A stretch of 64,000 nt of DNA from SAR116 cluster bacterium (GTDB lineage: Bacteria > Pseudomonadota > Alphaproteobacteria > Puniceispirillales > Puniceispirillaceae): positions 36,591 through 100,590 of the forward strand of contig SHBD01000008.1 in assembly GCA_004212735.1 (NCBI GenBank), given 5' to 3'. Made by a program: the position numbers and the translations under genes. This document shows positions 1 to 11,638 of the stretch, piece by piece. The notes under the pieces are model-generated. The model was not told the DNA's origin and did no database searches. It saw only the letters and a list, made by a program, of their open reading frames with translations. Every line of letters starts with the position of its first letter. The first letter of the stretch is position 1.

Positions 1-408
1 GTCAAACAAACTGCCTTCATCCCGCCAGCGGCGGCAAAACTGCCAGAGGAAGAATCGGTTCCGGTCACTGGTGAGACAACCACTTCCCGGCCAAGCCTAA
101 TCAACAAAATCTCTGGTCTTTGGAGCCAAAAGCCGGACAGTGGCACAGCCAGCAAGTCCACCCCAGATTTGGCGTCTGAGAAAGTTACCGGATCAGGGGA
201 AAGGACCAGCTCAATTCTAGATCTGCCGAGAGGAGACATGGTACAGCAGGGCAATGACGACAGTGCAACAGCGAGCAACAAGCATGAAACGTCAGGCGGT
301 ACACCCGACGGTACACCCGACGGTACACCCGACGGTACACAAGGCAGCCTCGATAATGCAGGTGACGACCTTGATATTCCTGCGTTCCTGCGTCGTCAGG
401 CCAACTAA
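1..408 (+). CDS. ftsZ: Cell division protein FtsZ, C-terminal part (5' end outside window)
   Basis: The frame is open from the first base and ends at TAA 406-408, giving the last 135 residues of a longer protein. The extreme C-terminus DLDIPAFLRRQAN matches the conserved FtsZ tail peptide that binds FtsA and other division partners. The upstream part is a low-complexity Ser/Thr/Pro/Gly linker, as expected between the GTPase core and the tail. It carries a TPDG repeat that looks recently expanded. The GTPase domain lies to the left of the window. The neighbour lpxC fits the ftsZ-lpxC order of many alphaproteobacteria. The identity rests on the tail motif and on synteny. Confidence 0.9.
   Translation, partial: VKQTAFIPPAAAKLPEEESVPVTGETTTSRPSLINKISGLWSQKPDSGTASKSTPDLASEKVTGSGERTSSILDLPRGDMVQQGNDDSATASNKHETSGGTPDGTPDGTPDGTQGSLDNAGDDLDIPAFLRRQAN
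298..341 (+). repeat. 12-bp tandem repeat in the ftsZ linker
   Basis: The unit GGTACACCCGAC occurs three times in perfect copy at 298-309, 310-321 and 322-333, followed by a partial fourth copy. It is in frame and encodes the repeated peptide GTPD. The identical copies at DNA level suggest recent slippage expansion inside the disordered FtsZ linker. Confidence 0.9.
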
Positions 409-469
409 GGACAGAAAATCGCTGACAGATCACGTTGCTACAATCCGTAACCAAATGTGATTTGCTATG

Positions 470-508
470 GATCCGACTGCCTCATAGGATGCAGTTGGGT
501 CTTTTTTC
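470..508 (+). terminator. Intrinsic terminator after ftsZ
   Basis: GATCCGACTGC (470-480) pairs with GCAGTTGGGTC (491-501) as an 11-bp stem with two G-U pairs and a 10-nt loop, followed by a run of T. It lies 62 bases after the ftsZ stop and 130 bases before lpxC, so it probably separates the division cluster from lpxC. Confidence 0.85.
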
Positions 509-639
509 TTGGCCCGTGAGGGCAAAGCATCAAGCAACCGGCGGGGTGGTTTTGGTTCACGAGATGAGTGCCCTCGTAAAAAGTGAACATCGGTCGGAAA
601 TGGCCAAAAGCGAAACAAGTTTATAGAGGCCAGACCTTA

Positions 640-1578
640 ATGTTCATCGATCAACCTTTCCAGACGACATTGGCCGCCAAGATTCAGCTTGAGGATATCG
701 GCCTGCACTCTGGCCGGTATGTTCGTGCCGTAATCTGCCCTGCCCCAGCCAATAGCGGCATCAAGTTTCGCCGTATCGACGTCGAGGAAAGCCTACAAAC
801 TGTTCCGGCTCATGCCGAATATGCAACTGAGGCGCGGCTGTGCACCCGGATCGAGAATGGCGAAGGCGTCGGACTGGAGACTGTAGAGCATTTCATGGCT
901 GCCTTTGCCGGCCTTGGTGTCGATAATGCAATTGTGGATATTGATGCCAGCGAAGCACCAATTCTGGATGGTAGCAGCAAACCGCTGGTGGACGCAATCA
1001 ACCGGGTCGGGTTGACAGTCCAGCCTGCCCGCCGCCGTCACCTCGTTGTAACCAAGCCAATTGAAGTGCAATTGGAATGTGGTGCTTGGGCGAGGATTGA
1101 GCCTGCCGACCATCTTGAGATCGACATTGAAATCGATTTTGAGGATACGGCGATCGGCAAACAAAATTATCACTACCGGCACGGCAATGGAAAATTTGAG
1201 GCTGAACTCGCTGGCGCCAGGACTTTCTGTCAGATGCGTGATGTCGAATTCATGCAAAACGCTGGACTTGCGCTTGGTGGCTCGTTGAACAATGCCGTGG
1301 TAGTCGAAAACGGGGCTGTGCTCAACGAGGGTGGGCTTCGGATGGAAAATGAATTCGTCCGCCACAAAGCGCTTGATTGTCTTGGTGATCTGTACCTTCT
1401 CGGCATGCAGATCAGAGGTAAGCTGACGTCTTTCCGCCCCGGACACGCTCTCAGCACCAAACTGGTGCAGGCACTGTGGCGAGATACCATGGCCTATCAG
1501 ATCATCGAAGATGGTGTGCCGATGGCAAGTTCCGATGGTTATGCACTGCCGGAGGTGGCCGCCGCAGCCGCTGTATAG
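640..1578 (+). CDS. lpxC: UDP-3-O-acyl-N-acetylglucosamine deacetylase LpxC
   Basis: This zinc hydrolase catalyses the committed step of lipid A synthesis in the cytoplasm. The 312-residue product has family length. The zinc ligands are visible: His84 in the VEHFMAAF motif, then His242 and Asp246 in HKALDCLGD. His269 in the GHAL motif is the expected catalytic histidine. The frame is open from 583, but the ATG at 640 is preferred because it gives the normal N-terminus MFIDQPFQTTL and has an AGAGG sequence about 10 bases upstream. A terminator separates it from ftsZ, so it likely has its own promoter. About 180 bases without a recognisable gene follow before bamD. Confidence 0.95.
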   Translation: MFIDQPFQTTLAAKIQLEDIGLHSGRYVRAVICPAPANSGIKFRRIDVEESLQTVPAHAEYATEARLCTRIENGEGVGLETVEHFMAAFAGLGVDNAIVDIDASEAPILDGSSKPLVDAINRVGLTVQPARRRHLVVTKPIEVQLECGAWARIEPADHLEIDIEIDFEDTAIGKQNYHYRHGNGKFEAELAGARTFCQMRDVEFMQNAGLALGGSLNNAVVVENGAVLNEGGLRMENEFVRHKALDCLGDLYLLGMQIRGKLTSFRPGHALSTKLVQALWRDTMAYQIIEDGVPMASSDGYALPEVAAAAAV

Positions 1579-1759
1579 GCGCCCGCCCTATCCTATTCAC
1601 CTCTCCTGGCTTGGCGTCGATACCTCGTGCGTCCAAAATCAGAAAGCAGCCCCTTTTCACCGGCGCGATGACCGGCTATTGTTGAGCCGTTCGCAGGACC
1701 CACCGCGCATGGACCGGCGCCTGCTCGTTGAACACGAATGCCGGTGATGGAGCTTCAAT

Positions 1760-2575
1760 TTGGCCTATTCAATTCCAAAAAGCATGATTGTGGCAACACT
1801 TGTCCTTTTGGTTGGTTGTGCCTCGGATGAGGTCGTGGAGCAGGTCGAACGACCAGTTGACGATCTCTATAATGAGGCGCTTGCCAGCGCGCTTGCCGGC
1901 GACACCAAGGCGGCAGCTCCACAGTTTGAGGAAGTTGAGCGCCAGCATCCCTATTCAAGTCTTGCTGTTCAGGCACAGATCATGGCTGCTTGGGCCTTCT
2001 ATCGGGAAAATGACTATCCAAGAGCAGTAGCAGCATTACAGCGCTTCATTGAACTCAATCCAGCCGACAAGCGCGTAGAATATGCCTATTACCTGGTCGC
2101 ACTCAGCTATTATGAACAGATTGTCAATGTTGAACGCGATGCTGAAATGACCCGGCTAGCCCTGACCGCATTTGAAGAGCTGCAGCGCCGCTTTCCTGAT
2201 GGTGTCTATGGACGCGATGCCCTCTTGAAAATTGATCTAGCGCGCTCGCATCTGGCTGGCAAGGAAATGGCCGTCGGCCGCTATTACCTTCAAAGCGGGC
2301 ATTACGGCGCGGCTTTGAGGCGTTTTGAGACAGTGATCAATGACTATCAGACGACAAATCAGGTGCCCGAAGCACTTTTTCGTATGACCGAAGCCTATCT
2401 GGCGTTGGGTCTCATTGATGAGGCAGGTCGGATCGGCTCAGTGGCGAGTTACAACTTCCCTAATTCAATCTGGACCGAGCGTCTTGCCGAGATAGAGGCA
2501 AATCCTGAGCGCGAGCTGCCAAAAGGCATTTTCACACGGTCCATGGAAACTCTGACCAGCCTCTTTGAAAATTAG
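1760..2575 (+). CDS. bamD: Outer membrane assembly lipoprotein BamD
   Basis: This 271-residue protein matches BamD (ComL), the essential lipoprotein of the BAM complex that inserts beta-barrel proteins in the outer membrane. A short hydrophobic signal ends in the lipobox LVGC with the acylated cysteine at residue 20. The rest is helical, TPR-like repeat sequence such as YNEALASALAGD and FRMTEAYLALG. The start is a TTG at 1760 with GGAG seven bases upstream. The first in-frame ATG (1784) would leave a signal peptide without basic residues. recN begins two bases after the stop, so bamD, recN and ligA form one operon. Confidence 0.93.
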   Translation: MAYSIPKSMIVATLVLLVGCASDEVVEQVERPVDDLYNEALASALAGDTKAAAPQFEEVERQHPYSSLAVQAQIMAAWAFYRENDYPRAVAALQRFIELNPADKRVEYAYYLVALSYYEQIVNVERDAEMTRLALTAFEELQRRFPDGVYGRDALLKIDLARSHLAGKEMAVGRYYLQSGHYGAALRRFETVINDYQTTNQVPEALFRMTEAYLALGLIDEAGRIGSVASYNFPNSIWTERLAEIEANPERELPKGIFTRSMETLTSLFEN

Positions 2576-2577
2576 CG

Positions 2578-4239
2578 ATGCTGCACAGCCTGACTGTTTC
2601 CAACATTGTCCTGATCGAACAGATGACCCTGCAATTTGGTGCTGGGTTGACCGTGCTGACAGGCGAGACCGGGGCGGGCAAATCTATTCTACTGGACGCA
2701 CTTGGGCTCACACTTGGAAGCCGGGCCGATTTTGGTCTAATCCGCAATGGCTCAGATCAGGCACAGGTTACGGCAAGTTTTGTCCTTGCCAAGGAGCACC
2801 CTGCACATGCCCGTCTCGATGAGGCTGGCATTGCCGCTGATGACATGCTGATCCTCCGCCGGCGTCTTAAACGCGATGGCAAATCCAACGCCAGTATCAA
2901 TGATGTTCCCGTGTCGCTGGGGCTGCTGCGTGAGATTGGTGATATGCTGGTGGAAATTCAAGGACAGTTTGAGGGCCGTGGTCTGTTGGACGTGGCAACC
3001 CACATTACCTTGCTGGACAAGGCAGCCGGGCATGCTGACGCTCTTACCAAACTTGGATCTGGCTGGACCAACTGGCAACAGGCAAAGCGCAATCTGGCGC
3101 AAGCGAAGAAGGAACTGGACAAGGCGCGCGCCGAAGAAGAATGGCTTCGCGATGCAGTGGAGCAGCTGGATGCACTCGCACCGCAGGCGGGTGAGGAGGC
3201 AAACCTGACCGGCCAACGGGAAATGTTGGGCAATGTCGGCAGAATTGGCGAAGGTCTTGCCATGGCCGATGATGCCATCCTCGGGGAGGATGGAGCGCAG
3301 ACGCTTCTCGGCAAGGCGCGCACCGCGCTTGAACGGGTGGCGCCATTGGCTGGTGGCGGCCTCGATCAAGCATTGACCGCAATGGAACGCGCTGATGCCG
3401 AGCTTGCTGAGGCCAGCGCGGCCATCAGCAGTGCGGCGCATGAGTTGGAGGCTGATCCAAACAGGCTGCAGGAAGTCGATGATCGGTTGCATGAATTGCG
3501 CCAGCAGGCACGCAAACATGGTTGCGAAGTTGATCAGCTGTCGAACATACACACACAACTTGCGGACTCACTCGCTGGCTTGGAAGACACAGCAGGCACG
3601 CTGGCCGGTCTTGCCGAAAACGAACGCCGGTGGAGTGACCATTACCGAGAAATGGCCAAAATCATCAGCGAAAACCGTCATGCCGCTGCCGCCAAACTCG
3701 ATGCGGCGGTAATGGCAGAGCTTCCCCCGCTTAAGCTCGAAAACGCCGAATTTGTCACCGCCATCACACTACTTGACGAGACGCAATGGGGCCCAATCGG
3801 GATGGATCAGGTGCGTTTTGAAGCCAGCACCAACAAGGGAATGACCGCAGGTCCGATAGACCGCATTGCATCAGGTGGTGAGCTTGCACGGTTTCTACTG
3901 GCACTCAAGGTCTCTCTGGAGGATGAAGGCGCTAGCCGCACCCTGATTTTTGACGAGGTTGATTCGGGTGTTGGCGGCGCCGTTGCCGCTGCGGTTGGAG
4001 ACAGGCTGTTGCGCCTTGGCGCGGGAATGCAGACACTGGTTGTCACCCACTCACCGCAGGTTGCAGCCAAAGGACTTCATCACATGCGCATCGCCAAGAC
4101 CACCAGCGACACCGGTGTGGTCAGTGGTACTGAGCCACTTGACTCCCTCGCACGCACCGAGGAAATTGCCCGCATGCTGGCGGGCGAGGAAGTCACGCCG
4201 GAGGCTCGCGCCGCTGCCGCCGCCCTGATGGAGGACTAA
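2578..4239 (+). CDS. recN: DNA repair protein RecN
   Basis: RecN is an SMC-like ATPase that acts in double-strand break repair. The 553-residue protein has the Walker A motif GETGAGKS at residues 29-36, a long coiled-coil middle rich in Glu, Ala, Lys and Arg, and a C-terminal ABC half with the signature ASGGELARF and the Walker B stretch LIFDEVDSGVGG. The length is normal for the family. The ATG lies directly after the bamD stop, and the stop codon abuts the ligA start, which indicates translational coupling. I saw no clear alphaproteobacterial LexA box immediately upstream, so SOS control would have to act at the operon promoter. Confidence 0.95.
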   Translation: MLHSLTVSNIVLIEQMTLQFGAGLTVLTGETGAGKSILLDALGLTLGSRADFGLIRNGSDQAQVTASFVLAKEHPAHARLDEAGIAADDMLILRRRLKRDGKSNASINDVPVSLGLLREIGDMLVEIQGQFEGRGLLDVATHITLLDKAAGHADALTKLGSGWTNWQQAKRNLAQAKKELDKARAEEEWLRDAVEQLDALAPQAGEEANLTGQREMLGNVGRIGEGLAMADDAILGEDGAQTLLGKARTALERVAPLAGGGLDQALTAMERADAELAEASAAISSAAHELEADPNRLQEVDDRLHELRQQARKHGCEVDQLSNIHTQLADSLAGLEDTAGTLAGLAENERRWSDHYREMAKIISENRHAAAAKLDAAVMAELPPLKLENAEFVTAITLLDETQWGPIGMDQVRFEASTNKGMTAGPIDRIASGGELARFLLALKVSLEDEGASRTLIFDEVDSGVGGAVAAAVGDRLLRLGAGMQTLVVTHSPQVAAKGLHHMRIAKTTSDTGVVSGTEPLDSLARTEEIARMLAGEEVTPEARAAAAALMED

Positions 4240-6351
<2,112 letters not shown>

Positions 6352-6369
6352 AACCACAGGTGTTAGAGA

Positions 6370-8157
6370 TTACAAGGGTGCGCAAGCCCGGCGCAACCAT
6401 TCCCGCACCACCTCATCACCATCCAGAAGCGGCGACACCAACGCCTCAACCTTGGAATGATACGCGTCCAGCCATGCCCGCTCAGCCTCCGTCAACATCC
6501 CGGCATTGATTAGCCGTTTGTCGATCGGGCAATGGGTGATTGTTTCAAAGCTGAGAAAACCCGCGTCATCCGGTGGGTTGACGATAATGAGATTCTCGAT
6601 CCTAATGCCCCATTCACCCTGTCGATAATAGCCCGGTTCATTCGAGAGCAACATCCCAGTACCCAGCCGTTCGGTTCCACGCTTGGACAGGTTCGCTGGC
6701 CCCTCATGCACCTGCATGATATGGCCAACGCCATGCCCCGTGCCATGTGCGTAATCCAAACCCTCAGCCCATAAGGGACCGCGCGCCAGAACATCAATCT
6801 GCTGGCCCGTGCTATCTGCCGGAAACCGGGCACGGGCCACCGCGATATGTCCCTTGAGCACACAGGTAAAGGCATGTCGCATCTGCTCGCTTGGGGTGCC
6901 GATCGCCATGGTGCGGGTGATGTCGGTTGTGCCACTGGAATAATGGGCACCCGAATCCACCAACAGCAGACTGTCACCAACAAGCGCACTGTCGGCACCC
7001 TTAATCGCCCGGTAATGGACGATCGCTCCATTGGGCCCTGACCCGCAAATGGTCTCGAAGCTGGAGGAGATGAAGTTAGGATTTTCACGGCGAATGGAAA
7101 GTAGATGCTCCGCAATCTCCGTTTCCTGCAACTGACCGGGGGTCAATGTCTCAAGCCATGCGAGGAAACGCGCCATGCTGGCTCCATCTTCAATATGGGC
7201 GCAGCGTGTTCCTTCCTGCTCGGCTTCATTCTTCAGCGCCTTGGCATGCATCACCGGACAGGGACGCCGGACCAATTCAACAGTGCTTTCATCAAGAATA
7301 TCAAAGATTGATTTTGGTAAACTGGCAGCCTCAATCATCACTTTTGTGCCGCTGTCATAGCCGGCATCCGGGTCTAGGAGGGCTGCAAAATTCGCCAGTG
7401 GTACAACTGATGTCTCTGAGGCCAGATCATCCACCATCACCGCCGCCAGCCGTCCGGGTTCGGCAAGCAGGATCAGCCCATTTTCCCTATGGTAAAGGGC
7501 ATACGCATGCATCACAGGTGTGCAGGCAAGGTCGCGGCCACGGATATTGGTCAACCAGTTGACCGAATCAACACGGCTGAGAAAAATGGCAGTGCAATCA
7601 GCATCCTGCAAAGCCGCATCAAGCTGTTGCAGTTTTTCTGCCATCGTTGCGCCAGCTGTTGCCACATTGAGACGGAAAGGAGCTGGCACAGGCGGTGAAG
7701 GCTGATCCTGCCAGATGCTGTCAATCAGGTTCATATCAGCGCCAATCAAGGTGGCATCTGCATCACCAAAAATACGCGCCAATCTGTCGAAAGTGGCGAG
7801 CGTCACCAGATTTTTATCAACACCAATCTTCAGGTCAGCAACCGACATGCCCTTCAGCCATCCGGCAAGCGTTTCTTCGGGCATGGTGTGGGTGGTCCAG
7901 TTGGCTTGGTTGGTCTGGTTCACCATCTGTAGCGTGTAGCGACCATCGCTGAACAGCGCGGCGCGATCTTTTAGCACAAGGCCAAAACCGGCTGAGCCGG
8001 TGAATCCGCACAAAAAAGCGAGCCTCTCGTCACCAGCCTGAACCTCTTCGCCCTGAAACATATCCTCGCGCCCGACAAACCAGCCATCCAGATGCTGCGA
8101 CGCCAAACTGTCACGCAGTGCGGCAAGCCGGAGATCATGCTGCGTTGTTCCCACCAT
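6370..8157 (-). CDS. Xaa-Pro aminopeptidase (M24B family)
   Basis: This 595-residue protein belongs to the long M24B aminopeptidase P family, metal enzymes that remove an N-terminal residue preceding proline. The N-terminal two creatinase-like domains (for example DGRYTLQMVNQTN) are followed by the pita-bread catalytic domain. That domain holds metal-ligand motifs such as LLVDSGAHY, GTTDITRT, HGTGHGVGH and LLSNEPGYY. The length resembles the eukaryotic-type cytosolic enzyme rather than the shorter E. coli PepP. The gene sits three bases downstream of prmA and is probably the last gene of a uvrD-prmA-peptidase operon. No signal peptide is visible, so it should act in the cytoplasm. Confidence 0.92.
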   Translation of the reverse strand: MVGTTQHDLRLAALRDSLASQHLDGWFVGREDMFQGEEVQAGDERLAFLCGFTGSAGFGLVLKDRAALFSDGRYTLQMVNQTNQANWTTHTMPEETLAGWLKGMSVADLKIGVDKNLVTLATFDRLARIFGDADATLIGADMNLIDSIWQDQPSPPVPAPFRLNVATAGATMAEKLQQLDAALQDADCTAIFLSRVDSVNWLTNIRGRDLACTPVMHAYALYHRENGLILLAEPGRLAAVMVDDLASETSVVPLANFAALLDPDAGYDSGTKVMIEAASLPKSIFDILDESTVELVRRPCPVMHAKALKNEAEQEGTRCAHIEDGASMARFLAWLETLTPGQLQETEIAEHLLSIRRENPNFISSSFETICGSGPNGAIVHYRAIKGADSALVGDSLLLVDSGAHYSSGTTDITRTMAIGTPSEQMRHAFTCVLKGHIAVARARFPADSTGQQIDVLARGPLWAEGLDYAHGTGHGVGHIMQVHEGPANLSKRGTERLGTGMLLSNEPGYYRQGEWGIRIENLIIVNPPDDAGFLSFETITHCPIDKRLINAGMLTEAERAWLDAYHSKVEALVSPLLDGDEVVREWLRRACAPL

Positions 8158-8160
8158 AGT

Positions 8161-9171
8161 TCACTCCTCCTCGGATACCATCGCCGCTGGTTGGCGACCA
8201 TGCCATAGTCGAGGCATCGCGCCAAAGGCAGCAGGGCGCATGACAATCGTTGTCCAATCGCCAATGCGCAACATCGCCCAGCAGCGCAGACCCCTCGCAG
8301 CATAGGCACGTTCAACGCCAACGGCCTGTTCATTGAGAATGCCTGAGAGAATCAGCCAGCCATTTGCCGTCAGATGGGGCACCAGATCAGACGCCATCCG
8401 GCGCAACGGGCCGGCTAGGATATTTGCCAAGATCATGTCATAGGGCCCTATGCGGCGCACCTCGCGTCCAGCAAAACCAGTCGAAACAACACATCGCATC
8501 TGCTGTGGCGTAATGCCGTTCAACCGGGCATTGGCACTGGCAACGCGCACCGCAATGGGATCATCATCCGCCGCCATCACCCATGATGATGGCCAGATTT
8601 TCCGCGCCGCCATCGCCAGAATGGCAGACCCACAGCCCATATCAAGAACATGTCCGGGTGAGGGGCGCGACAGAGCAGCAATCATTTGCATGGCGCGCAA
8701 GCAGCCTTCCGTTGTCGGATGTGTTCCAGACCCGAAGGCCTGCGCAGCCTCCACCAAAAGAGGCAGGCTGCCTGCCGGTGCAGGCTGATCCACATGGCTG
8801 CCGTGAATCCAGATGCGGCCAATGTGCAATGGGGGAAAGGATGCCCTGTTTTCCGCCAGCCAGTCGCGCTGTTCAAGCGAGCCAAATTCAGGTTCAATGT
8901 CATCAAGGCCGAGAACACCAAGCGGTTGCTCAAGCATCGCCATGACAACCGGCCTGTCAGGCTCACCATCAAACAACGCCTCGACCAGCCATCTGTGATC
9001 GGCAAGCCGCAGATGCGATGTGGCGAGGCTATCCATCAATTCGGAAAAAACTGTTTCAATGTGACCAACCTCACTGGTGGTCACGTGTTCTGGCAGGGTT
9101 ATCGCTACCCGATATAGCGTGACATCCGCAGAACCCGGGCCTTGGCGCGGCTTCGTCAAAAGGTCCGTCAT
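8161..9171 (-). CDS. prmA: Ribosomal protein L11 methyltransferase PrmA
   Basis: PrmA trimethylates lysines of ribosomal protein L11 using S-adenosylmethionine. The 336-residue protein has an N-terminal substrate domain and a Rossmann methyltransferase core. The SAM motif is VLDMGCGSAILAMAA, and the core includes NILAGPL, the NxxxxPL-type motif of the family, and the preceding VEAAQAFGSGTHPTT segment typical of PrmA. The start codon overlaps the uvrD stop by four bases (ATGA), which indicates coupling. The identity is firm from the GSGTHPTT and NILAGPL signatures. Confidence 0.92.
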   Translation of the reverse strand: MTDLLTKPRQGPGSADVTLYRVAITLPEHVTTSEVGHIETVFSELMDSLATSHLRLADHRWLVEALFDGEPDRPVVMAMLEQPLGVLGLDDIEPEFGSLEQRDWLAENRASFPPLHIGRIWIHGSHVDQPAPAGSLPLLVEAAQAFGSGTHPTTEGCLRAMQMIAALSRPSPGHVLDMGCGSAILAMAARKIWPSSWVMAADDDPIAVRVASANARLNGITPQQMRCVVSTGFAGREVRRIGPYDMILANILAGPLRRMASDLVPHLTANGWLILSGILNEQAVGVERAYAARGLRCWAMLRIGDWTTIVMRPAAFGAMPRLWHGRQPAAMVSEEE

Positions 9172-11408
9172 GGCTTGCTCACAAAACCGGAGACAACTTT
9201 TTTATGGCCGGCGCGATCAAAGGCGATTTCCAACTTGTCCCCATCGACAATAATGACATTTCCCATCCCGAATTTCTGGTGAAAAACGCGATCACCGATG
9301 ACGAAGGCCGTGCCGCTATCCTGCGCGGTGAAGCTGGGATCGCTTCCTTGCTGCTGCCGGGCCGCCATGCGTCGCCATCCGGGACCATAACCAGATGTAG
9401 CGCCAAAATGCGAGGCATCGGCAAGCTCAGCCGGTGTGGCGCGGCCAAAACCACTACCCATAGCCTGCATCCCCTGCACATTATCCTCTATTATGCTTTC
9501 CGGCGGGAGTTCCTGCAGAAAACGGGATGGAATAGCCGACTGCCATTGCCCGTGAATGCGCCGGGATCCGGCATAACTGATGTGAACAAGCTTACGCGCC
9601 CGGGTGATGCCGACATAGGCAAGGCGGCGCTCCTCCTCAAGGCCGACAGCCCCATTCTCGTCAATGGTTCGCTGGCTTGGAAAGATGCCCTCCTCCCAGC
9701 CCGGCATGAAAATGGTGTCGAACTCAAGCCCCTTGGCAGCGTGCAGCGTCATTAACGTGACCTCGCCATTCTCTGCCTCGGTGTCGCCATCCATGACGAG
9801 AGCGATATGTTCAAGAAATCCTGCCAGCGAGTCAAATTCCTGCATCGCATTGACAAGTTCGGTCAGGTTCTCCAGTCGCCCTCCGGCATCAGGAGATTTA
9901 TCCAGCTGCCACATCCGCGTGTAACCTGACTCATCGAGGACCATTTTCGCAAGATCCGCATGATGCATTTTGGCAACCGCATCACGCCAGCGTTTGATGT
10001 CCCTGATGAACTCGGTAAGCGATGTTCTGGCAGCCGGCCGCAATTCGTCCGTGTCAATCAGATCAAAAGCGGCGGCCAGCAGCGGCTTTTGCGAGGCGCG
10101 CGCCTGAATATGGATTGCTTGCAGGCTGGCGGCGCCTAGACCTCGTTTCGGTAAATTGACAATGCGTTCAAATGCCAGATCGTCCGCAGGCTGCGCGATA
10201 AGGCGGAAATAGGCAATGGCATCACGAATCTCTGCACGCTCATAAAATTTTGCGCCAACGACACGATAGGGCAGACCAATAGCGATGAACCGTTCTTCGA
10301 ATTCGCGTGTCTGAAATCCGGCACGCACCAACACCGCGATCTGCGAGAGGTTACCGCCCTCTTCCATCATCCGCTCAATCTGGCTGGAAACTGTTCGCGC
10401 CTCATCAGCACCGTCCCAATAGCCGTTGACGCGCAATTTTTCACCTTCTTCGGCAGCCGTGAACAGAGTTTTGCCAAGCCGCGTCTCATTATGCGCGATC
10501 ACTGCAGAGGCAGCGGCCAGAATATGTCCCGTGGACCTATAGTTTTCCTCCAGCCGGACCGTTTTGGCGCCTACAAAATCACTCTCAAATTTGAGGATAT
10601 TGCCAACCTCAGCACCCCGCCATCCATAAATTGACTGGTCGTCATCACCAACGCAACACAGATTGTGCCGACTGCCTGTCAACAAACGCAACCACAGATA
10701 TTGAGCGACATTCGTATCCTGATATTCATCAACCATCACATGTGTGATGCGCACATGATATTCGGCCAGCACGTCAGGATGATTCTGCAGGATGGTCAAT
10801 ACATGCAGTAGCAAATCACCAAAATCCGCCGCGTTCAGGGCTAGAAGACGAGCCTGATAGTCTGCATAGATTTCACGCATCTGACCATTGGCAAGGTCTC
10901 CCGCCTCAGCCACCCCAACCTTTTCTGGGGTCAGGCCACGGTCTTTCCAACGTGATATAACACCGCCCAGCATACGCGCCGGCCACCGCTTGGCATCGAG
11001 ATCTTTGGCCTCAAGCAATTGCTTCAACAGCCGTGTCTGGTCATCGGCATCAAGAATCGTGAAATCAGGCCGCAGCCCGACAAGATCAGCGTGCCTGCGC
11101 AACATCCGTGCCGCCAGCGCATGGAACGTACCAAGCCATACCTGCTCGGCCATGGGGCCGACCATATTCGCCACCCGCATTTTCATTTCCCGGGCGGCCT
11201 TGTTGGTGAAGGTCACCGCCAGAATATTCCATGGTTTTGCCGTATCAGTGGCAACAAGTTCAGCAAGGCGCGCTGTCAGCACGCGGGTTTTGCCGGTGCC
11301 AGCACCAGACAGCACCAGCAGCGGCCCGTTAAGCGCCTGCACGGCTTCCTGTTGCGCGGAATTAAGGCCGTCAAGCCACGGACGATGGGGAATTGAAACC
11401 TCGTTCAT
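9168..11408 (-). CDS. uvrD: ATP-dependent DNA helicase UvrD/PcrA
   Basis: This is a superfamily 1A 3'-5' helicase of nucleotide excision and mismatch repair. The 746-residue protein has the Q-motif region LNSAQQEAV, Walker A SGAGTGKT at about residues 34-41, the motif DEYQDTN, the QSIYGWRGA motif III region, and motifs V and VI including HAAKGLEF and VGITRARK. A C-terminal Tudor-like tail (DRVFHQKFGMGNV) is typical of the UvrD/PcrA group and separates it from Rep. The ATG at 11408 has only a weak ribosome-binding site. The 230 bases to the divergent mlaA gene must hold both promoters. Confidence 0.95.
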   Translation of the reverse strand: MNEVSIPHRPWLDGLNSAQQEAVQALNGPLLVLSGAGTGKTRVLTARLAELVATDTAKPWNILAVTFTNKAAREMKMRVANMVGPMAEQVWLGTFHALAARMLRRHADLVGLRPDFTILDADDQTRLLKQLLEAKDLDAKRWPARMLGGVISRWKDRGLTPEKVGVAEAGDLANGQMREIYADYQARLLALNAADFGDLLLHVLTILQNHPDVLAEYHVRITHVMVDEYQDTNVAQYLWLRLLTGSRHNLCCVGDDDQSIYGWRGAEVGNILKFESDFVGAKTVRLEENYRSTGHILAAASAVIAHNETRLGKTLFTAAEEGEKLRVNGYWDGADEARTVSSQIERMMEEGGNLSQIAVLVRAGFQTREFEERFIAIGLPYRVVGAKFYERAEIRDAIAYFRLIAQPADDLAFERIVNLPKRGLGAASLQAIHIQARASQKPLLAAAFDLIDTDELRPAARTSLTEFIRDIKRWRDAVAKMHHADLAKMVLDESGYTRMWQLDKSPDAGGRLENLTELVNAMQEFDSLAGFLEHIALVMDGDTEAENGEVTLMTLHAAKGLEFDTIFMPGWEEGIFPSQRTIDENGAVGLEEERRLAYVGITRARKLVHISYAGSRRIHGQWQSAIPSRFLQELPPESIIEDNVQGMQAMGSGFGRATPAELADASHFGATSGYGPGWRRMAARQQQGSDPSFTAQDSGTAFVIGDRVFHQKFGMGNVIIVDGDKLEIAFDRAGHKKVVSGFVSKP

Positions 11409-11638
11409 GATGATTGCAAACTCGCAAAAAGCCGACGTATGGTCAACGCTCGAAGTGTCGCAAGAGTGCGAAAATTGGATGATTCTGGGTATGGACTGTT
11501 ACCCGAGAGGCAATGGCCACACCGGGATGAGTTGAGATATTGAGAACTGGCCATGACGGCCTATTTCGGCAAAACCATTTTATACTTTAGCTAATTGGGA
11601 TATCATTAGACTCATCTAGATGCGAGTGCGGACGAACA

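Noticed and set aside
793..1446. A 217-codon antisense frame opposite lpxC
   Set aside because: lpxC has all zinc ligands in this stretch and no ribosome-binding site precedes the antisense start.
2752..3558. A 268-codon open frame on the minus strand inside recN
   Set aside because: recN is continuous and full length here; the antisense product has no recognisable pattern.
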